This document shows positions 10,306 through 21,800 of a stretch of DNA of 64,000 nt, piece after piece. Source of the DNA: Euptelea pleiosperma (Eukaryota; Streptophyta; Magnoliopsida; Ranunculales; Eupteleaceae); contig CM068540.1 of NCBI GenBank assembly GCA_035048495.1, forward strand, positions 14,802,829-14,866,828, in the 5' to 3' direction. Position numbers and translations under genes: made by a program. Position 1 is the stretch's first letter. Each line of letters opens with the position of its first letter. Under the pieces are notes generated by a model. It saw nothing but the letters and a program-made list of their open reading frames with translations, had not been told where the DNA came from and made no database searches.

Positions 10306-10529
10306 GGATCATTTTTCCCTGTAGAACTGTGAGCGCATAGAAACATACCACTTGGCACACCCTTTTTCAGGCCTAATTGATATATGAATGATTGGCCTAC
10401 GATTTGATGAAACTACACACCAATAATCAGCCTGATTGGTGATATCTAACCATTCAATTTTTAAAACGTTTGAATCCAACACTTTGATCGAGCTTATGCG
10501 TTCCACAGCTCTACAGGGAAAAATGCTCC
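10306..10529. mobile_element. 224-bp foldback element
   Basis: The left end 'ggatcatttttccctgtag' followed by 'aactgtgagcgcatag' is matched in reverse by 'cttatgcgttccacagctctacagggaaaaatgctcc' at the right end, giving arms of about 34 bases with a few mismatches. The interior has the 'cacaccaataatcagcctgattggtga' block of the main foldback family. Confidence 0.75.
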
Positions 10530-10612
10530 ACAAAGTAAATCTGTTACGTGCCGTTGCACCTCTTTACAAAAATTCACGACCGAATATTGTGTGTGAGCCT
10601 GAGGTGTGCCAA

Positions 10613-10650
10613 TTTTTTATTATTATTATTATTTTTTTTTTTTTTTTTTT
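10613..10650. repeat. Microsatellite, (ATT)n then poly-T
   Basis: Five to six ATT/TTA units followed by a run of about 20 T. The length in the assembly may be imprecise. Confidence 0.9.
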
Positions 10651-10699
10651 GCTGGTGAAAAGTTTGGACACATTCTGAAACTAAATTCACACAATAGTG

Positions 10700-10931
10700 A
10701 TTAGTTAAAGTAACTTGTGGTGTCCAGGGACTCCACTCCAAAAAGTAGGAGGTTCTGAGTTCAACTCTCCTTGGGGCCACCCCCTTGGAAAGAGTAGGGT
10801 AATAAGTGGGCCAATCCACATTAACTCTCCCAGCAAACTCTGCAAGTGTGGAAGGGGGTGACTATCGTGCCTTGCAGGACTAGTGGGGTGCTCTAAGAGG
10901 CCCAAATACCCAGGGTTTCAAAAAAAAAACT
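10700..10931 (+). mobile_element. SINE-like element
   Basis: A pol III B-box-like 'ggttctgagttcaactc' lies at about 10749-10765, preceded by 'tggtgtccagggactcc' where an A box would be. The unit ends in a nine-A tail at about 10921-10929. A tRNA-like head with an A tail suits a tRNA-derived SINE. I could not define target duplications. Confidence 0.45.
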
Positions 10932-12230
10932 TGATGGGTAGCTAGGCCATGTTGTTTGTCCCAGCACTTTAAACGCCACCCCAAATGTATGGGGCACATT
11001 CTCATTTGTTGTCCTCTAAGCTTGTGCTCATCCAAATGACCATTTGTGATTTATGTTGTGCCCTGCATACTCAAACTTATGTTGGCGACGCTTACAAAAA
11101 TTTTAAAAAAAATAAGAACTTATGTTTGTTTAAGAGGATGGAACCAATATAAGGTTGATTATGGTATTTTAGTTTCCTTTCAGTCAACTTTGGGGATCAT
11201 TCACCCATCAATTAATGATCTAGCATATTAAATTTGATGTGACACAGAGGCCCAGAGAACAAACTTGAGTCTCTCTTCAAAAATAGCCCTAATCTGAGGC
11301 TAAAGTTGCTTGGACTTGCTCACATATCTGTTGATAATCCTTTCTAAGAGCATCTCCAACCAGTTTCTTAAAAAAAAACCCAAAAAAAAACATCTTCAAA
11401 TTCGATGTTGGAGGCGCCCTCTAAAAAGTGTTAAACTCCAATCAACCCGCCTTCAAAAAATTATTTTCTTCAAAAGATTTTTTTTTCAAAATGACACAAA
11501 AAGTATTAAAAATAAGTGGGGGTACTTTGAAAATTTTGAAAGACAATACCGGTATTTTAAAAAAATTAATGAAATGAAAATAATAAAAATAAAATTCAGA
11601 GAATGAAAAATATCATCTTTATAGTTGATGTCGAGAATAGAGATATAGAGCGGGGCTTTTAAATTTAAGGTTGGATATAGAGACTGATTGGAGTTGAATT
11701 TTGCAAAAGTACCATCACATATGAAGATGGTAGACCATTAAATAGTCGTATAAAATATAATAAAAATGGTAAAATTCAAGATTTTCAAATCCACATGAAT
11801 AGAATAATTTCAAGCTTTTCTTAAAATTTGACCCAACGAAACGGCGTACCAAGTGCATCGTTTTATGTTGTGTCTGTGAATAACTCTACCACTTGGGCAT
11901 ATCGTAGGCATGAGCCCCTCCCAAGTGCAATGGAAGGTTGCTAACCTAGACCATGGGCCTTGTTGATCACCCATTGACCCTATCCAAGTAAGTATATTTT
12001 TTTATTCTCTTATAGTCTTATTTATACAAGTCAAACTCCCTTAACTCTCTTTTATATCTCTCGTAGGACTTAAAAGTATAAAAAACAAAACCGCTTGAAC
12101 CCACACTCTCCATGTTTTATTTATCCAAAGGAAAAAAAATAATTGAAACAAAACGTGTCTATTGGTTGGCTCAAGTCAAATAGTCCACGCGTTCAAACTA
12201 GAGCCTACAGAAACGGAGCCAACATCAGAT
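10932..12230. other. Intergenic DNA with a possible MITE, no gene
   Basis: 'agagcatctccaaccag' at 11347 with 'gactgattggagttgaattttgc' near 11683 is reminiscent of hAT/Tourist-like MITE ends; arms are weak. 98- and 61-codon frames here are low-complexity lysine/isoleucine-rich and not called. No other content recognised. Confidence 0.35.
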
Positions 12231-12830
12231 GACTAAAACAATTGACCAATTGTTAACTATGGGTGAACCTAGACACCAAAAAGTATCCTAATTGGTGATT
12301 TCTAGCCGTGATCAAGTACTTAAAATATTTCTAGGGCTAGATTTTGCCCCTTGAAAAAGCTTAAATCAACGTTTAGAAATGGCCAATCAGGCAGATCTGT
12401 ATTGGGTCTATAAATGAGTGGTTCAAGCATTCATCAGTGGGCCCAAAAGGAGACCACAAGCATACTTAGTGTAGGTCTATCAAGCGGTGAGCCAAAGATT
12501 CAGGGTATCAAAGCCACTAAGCCACTAAGAGTGTGACAAGTTTCAGTTTAAGGTAAAGGATGTATGAAACTTCTGAAAAAACCTTTCATACAAAATATTT
12601 CCTTCCCTAATTATTAATAGCAAAATTTATCCTGAACACGTACCGCTCGTCAAAGCAACCTCAACAATTGACAACTGCACCTGCAACCCCTATTTAGATA
12701 TTTGGGTCAAAGCAGCCACAAAAATGTTGGAGACTGGGGGCGCCTCAACACTTGACAAGTACCCCTGCAACCCCTATTTTATATTTTTAAAATTTAGGGC
12801 GACTGGGGGTCAATTTTAAAACCTAAAAGC
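12231..12830. mobile_element. Worn foldback plus repeat shared with 4.3 kb
   Basis: 12231-12540 carries decayed arms ('ctatgggtgaacctagacaccaaaa', 'ttggtgatttctagccgt', 'gccaatcaggcagatctg', 'cagtgggcccaaaagg'). 12640-12800 holds two direct copies of a 'cctcaaca(a/c)ttgacaa...gcaacccctattt' unit, also present at about 4360-4400. Confidence 0.5.
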
Positions 12831-12929
12831 TTGCTTAGGAAGGAAGAAGCATTAATTTCAAGGAGTCCGCCCCGATAGGAAATGGGGTGTGCGAATTTGC
12901 ACTGGAATGGCTGTCATCATAAACGTACA

Positions 12930-13445
12930 TAACGATTAGCGCAACCCACGCAATCAAAACTTGCTACCCAAGGAACCCAAATTGTTTAAATACATATTAA
13001 GATTTGCATTTCAAATGTCACCACTCATCGTTTACTCGCTCTCTTCGATCGGTTGTTAAGAAGATAGAGAAGAAAGAAAATGGGCTGTCTATCATCCATT
13101 TTCTGCTGCTTTGGAAGCTCGATCCTCTCGTATGTCTCACGTGGTGATGGCATGAAAATTTCCTCCAAAGAAACCAAAATCAAACCCAAATCTGGAGCTC
13201 CTATTTTAGTTTCGCACTTTCCCGTCAACTCCAATCTCTCTCGCTTGTAGTTTAAAGTAACTGCTGAAGAATATGATGTACAAAGAGATGAGCAGGTTTC
13301 GAGGGGTTCTCACTCTTGCCATTGGTACAATCATCCTCTTCGGTGATAGCAGGGGCCGGATCCACTACTACAAGGTGCTCCCGTGCCCAGGTTGCCGTGA
13401 TTCAGTGAGCCAGCGTGTGTACAAATTCATGACTGTATTTGGAAA
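12930..13445 (+). repeat. Duplicated segment, copy B, with the empty hairpin site
   Basis: Matches copy A on both sides of the 588-bp hairpin: 'gattagcgcaacccacgcaatcaaaac' then 'aaggaacccaaattg'. At the position of the insertion this copy has a single uninterrupted 'caatcaaaac'. This is a pre-insertion allele kept by a paralogue. Confidence 0.85.
13080..13250 (+). CDS. Small N-myristoylation-motif protein, copy B (56 aa)
   Basis: Opens MGCLSSIFCCFGSS: Gly2 with Ser6 (myristoylation consensus), Cys3 and Cys9-Cys10 (possible palmitoylation). This is the more classical of the two N termini. The middle has the same KIKPKSGAP stretch, and the C terminus is SNLSRL then TAG, with the same length and register as copy A. 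A TATA-like 'tttaaata' is near 12985. About five of the last 28 residues differ from copy A, and some base differences are silent, so evidence for selection is weak. Family not recognised; a membrane-bound microprotein or a dead copy are both possible. Confidence 0.58.
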   Translation: MGCLSSIFCCFGSSILSYVSRGDGMKISSKETKIKPKSGAPILVSHFPVNSNLSRL

Positions 13446-14505
13446 AAGGGGCTAATATTTGTTAAATAAGTAATTATTATTTAAGGGTCAAGGTGTGAGT
13501 CGTGTGACTTGTGGTGATGTAACAATGTATTTTTTTTTTCTGACCCTCTTTGTGGGGGGCAAAACTTTGTTGACAGTCCACAATATGATCCACATGGCAC
13601 GTTCTTAGTAGGGTTGCAACTTGGGCGAGCTCAATCCGAGCTCGACTGGTTCAACCCGACATTGGGCTCGGATTGGGTTGATCTCTTCAGTACTCAGGCT
13701 CAGGTTCGGTCCAGGTTTTTCCCAACCCGACATTAGGCTCGGATTGTGAGGATGATGTCCTCACCATAGAGATCATCCTCACCAAAAATCAGCCATTGAT
13801 TCATCTTCTATGTGGGTACGCCAAATGGTTGTCAAAATGGTTGTCCCCCGATTAAGGGATCAAGGTATGACTTGACTCATTAAATGCCTCTCTATTTTAA
13901 AGCCAAAACCTGGGATGGAGTAGCCATGACGACCATAGTATTAGCCACATGGTGGACACTTACAGACCACGTGGTCGTCACCATTAGCCATTTTTCTTTC
14001 GAAGTTTTAGGTCAGGATTAGATGGTTATATTGTATATTCGACGCTACTAGATTAGAGGCAATCCCATTGGATCCATGCAAGAATGATCTCTAAATCCTA
14101 CCTACTTTAAAATAGATGTGCATCATTGAGCAGAACAAGCAGGGGCTTTGCTGATACAATTGCCAATCATGTGCTTTGAAGTGGGAGCCCATAGGAAGCT
14201 TATACATAGAGTAAAATATAAAATAAAATAATATAATAATTTAAAATTTTATGTTTAATTATCAAAAAAGAAATTGTATTTATGCTTAACGAAAATCTTA
14301 AAAGATAACTCTTATAGTAGTTGTCTCTAGAGAACCTGAGGTTATCTGGACCTGGATTTTCAGATTGTCCTTAAAAAAATACCAGTGTTGGTTTTTTTTT
14401 GTTTTTTTTGGAAGAGGTTGCAACATGGAACCAGTTCTTCCAGGCCAGGACTGTGCTAGGTTCATACTTCAGTATCCTCGAGTTCTGAGACAGCAACTCA
14501 AGCCT
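13251..14505. other. Intergenic, dispersed repeat only
   Basis: 13611-13750 is the 'caacccgacattgggctcggatt' repeat (related to 2.8 kb). 13760-14050 and the rest have no recognised content. A 60-codon frame at 13273-13455 overlaps duplicated DNA but is not conserved in copy A. Confidence 0.4.
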
Positions 14506-14635
14506 ATTTGAAGGTGCCAGCTTGCTCACTTGATAAAGTTTGTGGGTGATGATACCATAGACCTGGGTTCAAAACCTGCTTTCACCGAGTTGCTGATCTC
14601 TTTAAAAAACAGGCTTAACTACCAAAAAAAACCCA
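14506..14635 (+). mobile_element. SINE-like element
   Basis: 'gcttgctcacttgataaag' resembles an A box and 'gacctgggttcaaaacc' a B box, about 40 bases apart; an A-rich stretch ends the unit near 14630. This arrangement is typical of tRNA-derived plant SINEs. Not a tRNA: no cloverleaf arms close. Confidence 0.55.
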
Positions 14636-15440
14636 AGCCAATTTAGATATATCGTGACTACAGTAGGGATCATTCTCCACAAGTTACCATCTGGCTGATC
14701 CAAAATGAATATAGAAAAAAAAAATTGGCCTTTTCATGGTGATGAATAATCCCCTTGCCTGTAACATCAAGGTGAATAATTGAATATTTATTTCCCCAAA
14801 AAAATAAAATAAAAATACAAACATGCTTTTCCGCCTTGAAGCACAACCCTTATCGTCAGTAATTCCCCATGCAAGGTCATTCTTGTTTTGGAAATTATTC
14901 TGTAATTGCTTGCATTTCCAGTCATTAAATGTAATATCGCTTTTGTTACAAGTATAATAGTTCAAAATAATTTGCTGAACATGATCATAGTACTCAATAG
15001 AAGCAATTTTCTCTAATAGAAAAGCCAGTAAAGAAAATAAAAATGCCAAAACATACCATAAACCTCAATTAACTAGTCTGTTATACTGATTATGCATATT
15101 TTAAGTATTATTTGTCAAATTTAATAAGGTTTTACCAATTACTTGCTACTATTTGACTCCTAAGGACATAAGGTTGCAGAGGAATGCTAAGATGCCCACA
15201 ACACCCCTTTTTTGAGCCTGCAGGAATCAGATGTATGCTTGTTGATAACACCAATTGATTGTTGCTTGTGTATTTCTCCCTTCAGCTTCCATGTTAGAAT
15301 TCAAAGAACTATACTAACAATGCAAAACCAGGCTTATGGTGTCATTGTAATCCAAAATTGCGGCCCAAAATGAGTCTTGTGAAAAACCCTTCCTTGAATT
15401 GGACCTTTTAGATGCAACACTAACAGATAATATGGAGCAT
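14636..15440. other. Intergenic, nothing recognised
   Basis: AT-rich. A 121-codon minus-strand frame (14684-15049) has no domain I know and is rich in F/I/N/K; I do not call it. Confidence 0.4.
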
Positions 15441-15550
15441 TGACATGGGCTCAAACCTGTAGCTCAAATTAGTTGATGTACAGCACCACAAACTTGAGGT
15501 CATGGGTTCGATCCCAGTTTACCCACCCAGAAAAATAACAAAAACTAAGG
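15440..15550 (+). mobile_element. SINE-like element
   Basis: 'gtagctcaaattagttgatg' (A-box-like) and a near-perfect B box 'gggttcgatccc' at about 15504-15515, followed by an A-rich tail 'agaaaaataacaaaaac'. A tRNA gene was considered and rejected because no acceptor stem or anticodon arm forms. Confidence 0.6.
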
Positions 15551-16581
15551 AGCATATGCTTTAGAGCATCATAAACCATCAACCTTGTTGTGGTAACCTC
15601 TGTTGAGTATTATTAGAATACTTTTATGATGACTAATGAGACCACTGAATGATCAAATGAAAAGATGATGGCCGGGTCCAAAAATAAGCACATTTTTGGG
15701 GTAATGTCACCATTCCAGTCTACAAGAAGAAAGAATAGTCCGGATCAGTCTTTTTTATCTTTCCAATATGGCAAAAGGTCCAACTATCCATAAAATATAT
15801 TCCATTTAATTGATGGCAGAGAATGCTAATTACAATAATTTAGCATCACCTTCTGTAGATGCTAGGAAATACAAGTCAACATTGCCTTCACAGGGGGCCA
15901 ACTCAATCTTTTAACTTACAGTGCAGAGACCCGTTGATTCTGCTGTAGAAACCCACCTGCAATAGCTAACAGAAGTATATTTAGTCTCTCAAGTACAAGA
16001 TATAACCAGGTTCTAATTTCTATAATACAACAGCAATAATCAAACCAGCAAATATAATACATGCACGCACGGACATGCAACATACGGAGAGACTAGGCTT
16101 CTGACATTTGACGCAGTCCTAACTTTAACAAAAATAAATAAATGAACATGGCATTCAGATACTGAATGCTTTGAGCATATAACTCTTTATTTGAGTGTAT
16201 ATAACTCTCATTTGAGCCAGTTGTGCATCAAAACACATGAATGGTTCTCATTTTTAATGTGAGTTACTAGTTGTAAATGCAAGGCCTTATTTTGTATTCT
16301 ATTTTCCAAATAATCAGAAGTTACTTGCCCTTTAGAACATGAAAATGATATAGCTTATATCCATTTCTTAAACACGCAAAGAATATAAAACCTCATTAAA
16401 ACACATAATAGTTCTCATTTTTAGGGTGAGTTAAGCCATGAAAACATCATGATAAAGGAATCTTAAATGTCCAAACCTGATCCTTACATCCTATACCAAA
16501 ATTCTTAGAAAATGTATGAATAAAACAAAACACAAAACAGCAAAATCCTAAACCAACATGATTTAGCATTTACAATGATAA
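15551..16581. other. Intergenic, nothing recognised
   Basis: No conserved frame and no obvious repeat ends in this kilobase. Confidence 0.4.
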
Positions 16582-18225
16582 TGTTACGACGATCAACGAT
16601 TTAGGATTACGGCAAATACAGAAAACAAATAAAGCAAACACAGCACACAACGATTTACGTTGTTCGGCATATAGCCTACATCCACGGGCGAAGACGACAA
16701 GAGAAGATGTCTCCCACCTCCATACAATCTCCCCACCACAATGTTTTCTTCCAAATAAAAACAGCTAATACCTCTAAAAGAGAAAATACAATCTTCTAAA
16801 GAGGAAGGAAACTAAAAAGAAAATTTCTAATGCATATGCCAAATCCACCAAATATTCATGCAAATATAAAACTTCTACCAAATCTAATGCAATATCATGC
16901 CTACATGGCACTAGTTGCTTACATGGCCCCTTAGTCATGGACCACAAGAGACGGGATTGGTACATTCAACCCCCTTGTTTGAAAGGATGGAAATTGTTCA
17001 TACAACTTCCTCGGTGTCAAACTCCTTTTAAAATGAAAAATTGTTAGGCTTTGCAACAGTGCTTAGGCCCAAATTTCTCATCTAATTAGCAAAACCCTTC
17101 CACCCTTCTTTCCTACATCTCAGGCAGAGTTGACTGCTCAAATGGTTGAAAGGCACGGATTCAATCAATGTTGTTGGTGGACTCCCTTTAACCTGACTTG
17201 ACTTAGCTTGTTTCCTATGTATACTTTTTATCATACAAGCGGGCTAGGAAAATAGCTTGAACCAATGACGCATGGCCTGTGACTCTTTACATCGAGGCAG
17301 ATTTCATCCTTTAGATTGCTCATGTAACAAGAACTATTGTGTTAATCCTAAAGTCAGGTTCGATAACCGTTCGAATTTAGATTAATACTCCAGTAATTCC
17401 CAGTGTGCCCAACGGATTCAAATTGCATAATCAGGTATTTTGTAAAGGTCTTCCAAATCAAATTTCCCAAAATCTGCCACATCCACAATTGTACATACTC
17501 TTTTTCCCAATGGAAAGAGACAATTTAGACCTTCTGATCATCCAACACATTTGAAAGTCTATAAAATGCTCGACACAACTTGTTGGATCTTCATTGTTGA
17601 ACCTTGGAAACTCGAGACCAATTGATGGAGCCTATACCAATAGTGTAAGAGCTGGTGCATTCCTAGCAGTGGGTGTTTCAGTAAACAGGTTTGGAGGGGG
17701 TTTGGCATTATGATTCTTGATAGACTTCTTACCTTCTAATTGAATGATCGATTCTAATTTTTTATTTTTTGTGATTTCAATGTAACAAGGACATGAAGCA
17801 CTAGAACAGTTAGCTTTGATGCCCAATGGTCTCAAATCAACATTAGGGAAACAAAGAAAATAAAATAGAAGCTAAATAAAATTGTCTAATTAGAGGAAAA
17901 CTGGGCCTCCTAATTTCTGCAAAAGAGAAATTGTAGTTCAATTCATCCTCCCTCTCAAATATAACTCGACTCTGTAGAAAGAAGAATACATTCTACTTCC
18001 CTAAAACAACTAATATCTTCTAACAGAGGAAATACTACTTTCTAAAAGAAGAAGAATACTAAACAAGAAAATCAACCGTGCAGTCTACCTAGTCTACCAA
18101 ATATTCATGCAAATTTATAACTTCCATAAAATCCTAATGCAATAGCATATCTACGTAGCACTAGTTACTTCCATGGCACCTGATTCATATACCTACGGGA
18201 TACGAAACATTACAATAAGGGTACA
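16582..18225 (-). mobile_element. Ty3/gypsy relic with two short LTRs and a gag remnant
   Basis: Two related blocks, 16582-16964 and 17827-18225 (about 385-400 bases), share a long series of matches ('ccaaatattcatgcaaat', 'ctaatgcaat', 'gcactagtt') and both end '...ggtaca', as LTRs would. On the minus strand the right LTR is followed by 'ttgggcatcaaagc' (17813-17826), close to the initiator-Met tRNA primer site. A purine run 'caagggggttga' (16965-16977) precedes the left LTR. The 860 bases between hold only a gag relic. The two LTRs have diverged strongly, so the element is old. The left boundary is the least certain, and I found no target duplication. Confidence 0.65.
16990..17826 (-). pseudogene. 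Ty3/gypsy gag remnant
   Basis: Reading the minus strand in shifting frames gives FPRFNNEDPTSCVEHFI (gypsy gag usually has FPRFNG-DDPT), and further on a piece like ERRVEGFC...DEKFGPKHCCKA, the worn version of the 'ERR-KGLC-NCDEK' zinc-knuckle region. Stops and frameshifts are many. Protease, reverse transcriptase and integrase are absent. The gag family is recognised by motif only. Confidence 0.7.
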
Positions 18226-18877
18226 TTCAGAGGTTTGATTCTTAAGTACCTATAACCAAAACAACATGGTTGCTCTTTGACCACTTGGCCCTCCATGTAT
18301 GTCAAGAATGGGTATCCATTGAGGGGGCAGGGCATGTCGACAATGATCGAATCCATTGCCTTGTCCTCAACCTTTTCTTCTCTAAGGAGAACAAGAAGAT
18401 TGGCATTTGAAGAAAACCATGTATTTTATAAAAATGGTAAATAATAGGCTTAAAGGAGAGCAAAACTATCCTTGAAAAGCCAGGAAAATGTTGATGAAAC
18501 CAAATACCCCCTTATCCACTTCTTGTGTGAGGTATATAGGCATGAGCTTCTAATATGGCACTTGAGACTGATCTTTAAGAGAATAAGAAAAGGTCAATCT
18601 GAATTCACCACTAAAATTGTCTTATCATAAAAAACAAACATTTGGATGATGAACCATTGTTACCAAAAACTTCTGGAATGTTAAGATTGGATGATTAATA
18701 GTGATAGCAACATGAGTATTCCAGCCATAACTAGCATGGTAAAAATAGTTTTGGGATCAGGGCCATTTGGATATTTCAATGAATAAGGGTACCAGAAATT
18801 TGCTCAAATAATGATGGAAGACAATTAATCTTACCTATTTACACAGACTGCCAAGTGTATCAAAAAAGAGTATGACT
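18226..18877. other. 3' flank of the kleisin gene
   Basis: Likely includes the 3' UTR of the minus-strand gene ending at 18878. No conserved frame recognised. Confidence 0.4.
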
Positions 18878-21800
18878 TCAGAATTTGGCCTTTGAGAGCG
18901 TAGAAGTCAACGACAAAGTGATATCACCATAAGCTTCTTCTTGTTGTACATCAATAAGCCCATAACTCTTTAGAACCTATATTAACTAGTAATTGTAAGC
19001 AACAATATAAAAAATAAAAATAAATAAGAATAAAAAAATTTATAATAATAAGCAAATGCATATCTACTAGGATGCCAAATACTTCAATTGCTTTAACTAC
19101 AAGAAGCTTACACATATTTGCAAATGAGATAAAAGAAAACTAAGACATGATAGTTACAAAATGAGATTTCTGAATGAAGTGATCCAAAATTATCAGATTT
19201 GGTGTTTAAAAGAATTAAAAAGTGATGAAGACCAATATAGCTGACAGCAAAGAACAAGAGCTAATTCATCTTGTAAACATAAATTGCATGTGACACCTGC
19301 CAACGAAACAAACATGAAGTTATTTCTCCCCTCGAGCTATTGTAGCTGTTACCTTTCCTGATAGAGTTTGGATGAATACTTCTACGAAGTACTTATCAAA
19401 AAAAATACTTCTACGAAGTTATCAAGGGCTTTATGTTTCCCATGGTAAAAGCATGAATTTTGTGGTTGTCGATAGATTGACCAAATTTGCTCATTTTGTC
19501 CCTTTTTCACATCCTTATACTACCACACCAGTCAAGAAGGATTTTGTTGAGAACATGTCCAATTTGCATGGAATGGCAGGCCCAATTATCAATGACCATG
19601 ATGTGGGATTCATAAGTGCTTTTTGGCAAGATTTTTTTGTTTCCAAGGAACTAAATTGCAAATGAGTACAACATATCCCCTATCCAATGGTCAAAACTAA
19701 GTACGTAAACATTCTAGAAACTTATTTGGGATGCTTTGCAGGCCAAAACCAAAGCAATGGGTACAGTGGATTCCATGGGTAGAGTGGTGGTACAACACCT
19801 TGTTCCACGAATTGGCTAAAATGATGCCATACAAGGCCATCTATGATCAACCCCCTCCTACGATGGCCACTTATTTTCGTGTAACAACCAATGGTTAGCA
19901 TGTGGATGAAGTGACGCAAAATCGAGATCAAATTCTGAATTCATTAAAGAATAATTCGAATGTGGCCCAAGCACAATAAAGCAACAAGTGGACAAAAATA
20001 GGACTTAGGACTTTAAAGGTAGGAGACCTTGTTTTTTTGTCACTTCAACCTAATTGACAATCATCGGTGATGGTTAGCAGCTCTCTCAAGCTATTACCAC
20101 AATTTTATGTTCCTTTTCATATCCTTGAAAAAATTGGCCCCGTTCCGTATCACCTTGATAGTAGGCTACCGCCAAGATACAACTTGTTTTTCACATGTCC
20201 TGTCTAAAGAGGAAGGTAGGAGAGGATACAGTTGATCAACAATATCTACAACATTTCACTGATGAAGGGCTAATGGACTTCATCATAAGGCTGTTTTGGA
20301 GCGGCATATAGTTAAGAAGGACAATTGAGCAGTTACCAAAGTACTTGTCAAGTGAACCAGTGTGCCAGAGGAAGATGCCACACAGAAGCTTTGTCCGAGA
20401 CTATAAGAGAGGTTCCCAACTTTCCAACCTTGAAGACAAGGTTTATCACATGGGGGAAGGGTGTAATGGCTCTTTCCTATAAGGGGGCCTTATGGACTGT
20501 TGGTGTTAGTTTTAGTAAGAGATAGGGTTGGAAAGAACAAGTTAGCTTGGCTGGAAGCCAAGAGATTGTAGGGGTTTGATTTTGTTAGTTTTCTTATTTG
20601 AATGAGTTAGTTTCCTTCTTTAGATTTCAATTCATCGACTTACCTTAGGACTGTTAGAGTAATATCTTTTGGTTCTCGACCTTGTTTTGAATGATTTTGA
20701 CATTTTCAACCTTCTCTCTCTAGAAGAGATTAGGGCGGTTATCCTCGAATTCAACTATATTCAATTGTGGTGTTTTCTTTGAATATCTTGATCGTTGCAT
20801 GGATCCAACTGCTTTCATAGTTAAGACCAGGAGCCTACCACAAGTATAGCAAAAGAAACAACATTATCCTAGTATTCCCTTACTGATGAAGCCAGAATAA
20901 CTAAATAAGCTGAGAAAAGATGGCCTCAACTGTTTCAGATGTTACAGTTTAAGAAAACAAGATAACCCTAGAAAGCATGAAAAAGAACAAGGAAAATAAA
21001 GACAATAGACAAGAAGAAATGTTTCACAAAATGAGGTAATGAAATACTCCAACGGTATCCTCAAATAAAATGCTCTCTGTGATTACCAGTGTTTCAAAGA
21101 ACATCCGGGCACATTGTTTTCTTGTTTTTCCTTCTAGGATCTTGTTCAAACTAAGATTTCTCGATTGATCTTTTGAGATTTCGGTTGCAGGAGACTGCTT
21201 TTTTAAATATTGAGCCACAGCCCTGCAGACCAATCACATAAAATATATTCAGACCAGAACAGGTAAAAGACCATTGAAGACTGACTATATAGGGAAACTG
21301 TGTTACCTGGTCCTCACAGATAATGTATCAACTTCTTCAGTTTCTTCGCGTCCTGCAATAGGAAGGGTATTTATCCAACATAAAAATCTCTAATGCAGTA
21401 TTATTTTCAACCAAAAAAGCAAAGTCTATCACACATTTCAGCCTACCAGCTGGTGTGTTTTCCACTTCCAGAAAACTAAGGTCCTACAAGAAAGAGAAAC
21501 GACTCGAGTCAGACAAGCACAGCATTTCATACTTACTTGAACCTATGGCAACTATTTCCTCCAACATGACCAGCTAATAACTACATAAAAGAAAAGCAGG
21601 TAAACTTGTTTTCGAACCATTAAACAGGAATATTTTCACCCAATACTAATGCTTAAAAGATAACTCACTTCTGCTTCTGCAGAATTCAGCAATTCTGGAA
21701 TATCTGAAAGACCAGTGTCCTCTATGCCTAGTTGCTCCCCTAAACAAGTCACCGGTGTTTCCATCTCAAAGCCAACCGGTTCAGTAGAGGCTGTCCGTTC

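Noticed and set aside
14684..15049. 121-codon minus-strand frame as a gene
   Set aside because: AT-driven composition (F, I, N, K), no motif, no splice partners.
15504..15515. tRNA gene suggested by a perfect B box
   Set aside because: No acceptor stem, anticodon arm or D arm forms around it; a SINE head explains it better.
21024..21086. Alternative C terminus of the kleisin by reading through exon 12
   Set aside because: The read-through peptide (VITES...) matches no relative, whereas 18976-18878 supplies the expected conserved ending with correct splice phase.
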